Below are positions 4,387 to 5,564 of a stretch of 5,564 nucleotides of DNA, piece after piece. Below the pieces are notes generated by a model that saw only the letters and a list, made by a program, of their open reading frames with translations, did no database searches and was not told where the DNA came from. The stretch lies in assembly GCA_945871545.1 (NCBI GenBank), contig CAMBWJ010000142.1, forward strand, positions 1-5,564, given 5' to 3'. The translations under genes and the position numbers were made by a program. The DNA comes from an uncultured Clostridia bacterium. GTDB lineage: Bacteria; Bacillota_A; Clostridia; Christensenellales; Aristaeellaceae. Position 1 is the first letter of the stretch. The number at the start of each line of letters is the position of its first letter.

Positions 4387-5564
4387 ATGAAAAAGCGTTT
4401 CTGTCTGTTGATTGCATTGCTGCTCTCCCTGGGCCTGAGCTGCGCAGCGGAGCCGATATTGGAACCCACGCCCTTCCTGCTGGAGGCCGAGGAGCTGCTG
4501 GAGCTGATCGATCAGTACCAGCAGGTGCCGTCGATTGCCCTCGGCGAAGAAGCTACGCTGAACGTGCTGAAGGACGCGGAGCTGATCCTCGGCGCGGAGC
4601 CCACGCCTGAGGAGGCGATCCTCGACACGGAGCCTGCGGAGGTAAAGACGATCCTCGACACGGGCGCGGTCATCACCCTGGCGGACAGGGCCGTGATCAA
4701 CGTCCACGGCGCGCTGCGCGGCTGGATCGCCGATATCGTCCTGGGCGAGGAGAGCGAGATCAACGTATTCTTCTCCAGCGGCGCGCTGATGGACGCGCTT
4801 CTTCCCGAGGAGCTGGTGGAGCCGGAGAAGCTGGAGGCGCTGAAGGCGTCCTTCACCTACTACGGCCTGAACATCTCCGATCTGGACGATCCCGACAGCA
4901 TCGCCGTGTTCGATGCTTCCGGCAACCGAATCCACTTCGGCAGCGGCGACAAGACGGACAGCATCGTCTATCCCGGCGAGCGCTACACAGTTCTGTTCAA
5001 GACGGGTCTCAACAAGGGCCGTCGGCTGAGCTTTGAGCTGGATCCCAGCGTGCCCCTGAGCCTTGCGGAGCTGCTTGCCCAGAATCCGATCACCGCAAAG
5101 CTCATTCTGGAAGCGACGGACGTCACCGAGGGCGCGGACGTTCCCTTCACCGCCACGCTGAGCAGGGCCGCAAGGCGCAAGGCGGTGGTTACCCTGCGCG
5201 TGGGCGAGGCCGACTACACCATCGACATCCCCGCCGGAACCACCTCGGGCAGCGTTCTGGTCGCCAACCCCAACGGCGAGGATCCGTATCTCGACGCGGG
5301 CACGCTGACCGCCACCGTCACCGGCTTCTCCGGCGGCGGCTTTGACCGCGTGTATTACCGCGACGTATCCGCCACGGCGAACATCGCGGACACCGTGGAT
5401 ACCACCGCCGTCTCCCTCTCCGCCGCCGATGCCGACGAGGGCGATGCAAACGTGCGCTTCACCGTCAGCCTGTCCAATCCGGCGCAGACGGCTGCGACGG
5501 CCACGGTCAAGGCAAACGGCAAGTCCTACTCCGTCACCATCCCCGCCGGCAAGTCCAGCGGCAC
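4387..5564 (+). CDS. Secreted surface protein with Ig-like/adhesin-type repeats, 3' end beyond the window
   Basis: The first 392 residues of a protein open at the right edge. The start is MKKRFCLLIALLLSLGLSCAAEP, a typical signal peptide. Cleavage by signal peptidase I near residues 20-21 seems likelier than lipoprotein processing, because C19 is preceded by GLS rather than a good lipobox. AGGAGGG (4374-4380) lies 6 bases before this ATG; the overlapping ATG at 4383 is too close to it and in another frame. Residues about 30-235 form an acidic region I do not recognise. From about 235 two related units follow: EG at 248 and 351, FTATLS at 254 and FTVSLS at 358, IPAGTTSGS at 281 and IPAGKSSGT at 385, a period of about 104 residues. 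This pattern resembles Calx-beta or LapA-type adhesin Ig-like repeats, so more copies and a cell-wall anchor probably lie beyond the edge. An adhesion or matrix role is inferred. Its own promoter separates it from the response regulator. Confidence 0.85.
   Translation, partial: MKKRFCLLIALLLSLGLSCAAEPILEPTPFLLEAEELLELIDQYQQVPSIALGEEATLNVLKDAELILGAEPTPEEAILDTEPAEVKTILDTGAVITLADRAVINVHGALRGWIADIVLGEESEINVFFSSGALMDALLPEELVEPEKLEALKASFTYYGLNISDLDDPDSIAVFDASGNRIHFGSGDKTDSIVYPGERYTVLFKTGLNKGRRLSFELDPSVPLSLAELLAQNPITAKLILEATDVTEGADVPFTATLSRAARRKAVVTLRVGEADYTIDIPAGTTSGSVLVANPNGEDPYLDAGTLTATVTGFSGGGFDRVYYRDVSATANIADTVDTTAVSLSAADADEGDANVRFTVSLSNPAQTAATATVKANGKSYSVTIPAGKSSG
5089..5564 (+). repeat. Tandem protein-level Ig-like repeat units, second one cut by the window edge
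   Basis: Residues about 235-335 and 336 onward of the secreted protein align with matching landmarks: EG, FTxxLS and IPAGxxSG, each spaced 103-104 residues apart. The similarity is clear at protein level but not at DNA level, so the units are old and diverged, not a recent duplication. Confidence 0.6.

Noticed and set aside
4213..4935. A 240-codon minus-strand frame opposite the start of the secreted protein gene
   Set aside because: It crosses a strong terminator and promoter on the plus strand and its product shows only mirror-image composition; the plus-strand gene has a signal peptide, promoter and ribosome binding site.
1..5564. CRISPR array, tRNA, rRNA, transposase or toxin-antitoxin pair
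   Set aside because: No spaced identical repeats, no tRNA-like cloverleaf, and no transposase or toxin-like reading frame was seen on either strand.

Overview
The window looks like chromosomal DNA from a GC-rich member of the Firmicutes, most likely an uncultured Clostridia-type gut bacterium. The reasons are strong AGGAGG-type ribosome binding sites before every gene, A+T-rich spacers with sigma-A-like promoters between GC-rich genes, an intrinsic terminator with a T-run, and a FloA-type flotillin of 331 residues with an NfeD partner. The assignment is inferred from gene content and style; no rRNA or other taxonomic marker is present.

Layout. Positions 1-1021 (minus strand) hold most of a polyamine-type ABC transporter ATPase (PotA-like), cut by the left edge. 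Its permease and binding-protein genes would be expected further left, outside the window. A 241-base divergent spacer (1022-1262) carries a promoter for each direction, each overlapped by a short dyad. Rightward comes a three-gene cluster: a short NfeD-family membrane protein (1263-1766), flotillin FloA (1809-2804) and a membrane-anchored Lys/Ala/Pro-rich protein of unknown function that starts at TTG (2844-3392). Two strong hairpins fill the next 117 bases. After them lies an orphan LytTR-type response regulator (3510-4256) closed by a clear terminator. Finally, a separate promoter drives a secreted protein with Ig-like/adhesin-like repeats (4387 onward), cut by the right edge.

How it fits together. 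NfeD and FloA are known partners in bacterial membrane microdomains; the third protein is spaced and translated as part of the same unit and is a candidate accessory factor. The regulator has no kinase beside it and no recognisable promoter of its own, so it may be expressed by read-through from the flotillin unit past the two hairpins. That coupling, and a possible link from the regulator to the secreted protein, are hypotheses. The window contains no mobile-element gene, CRISPR array, tRNA or rRNA that I can support. The two edge genes are open reading frames running off the window. The most interesting items are the uncharacterised third protein, the double-hairpin spacer and the repeat-containing surface protein with an unrecognised N-terminal region.
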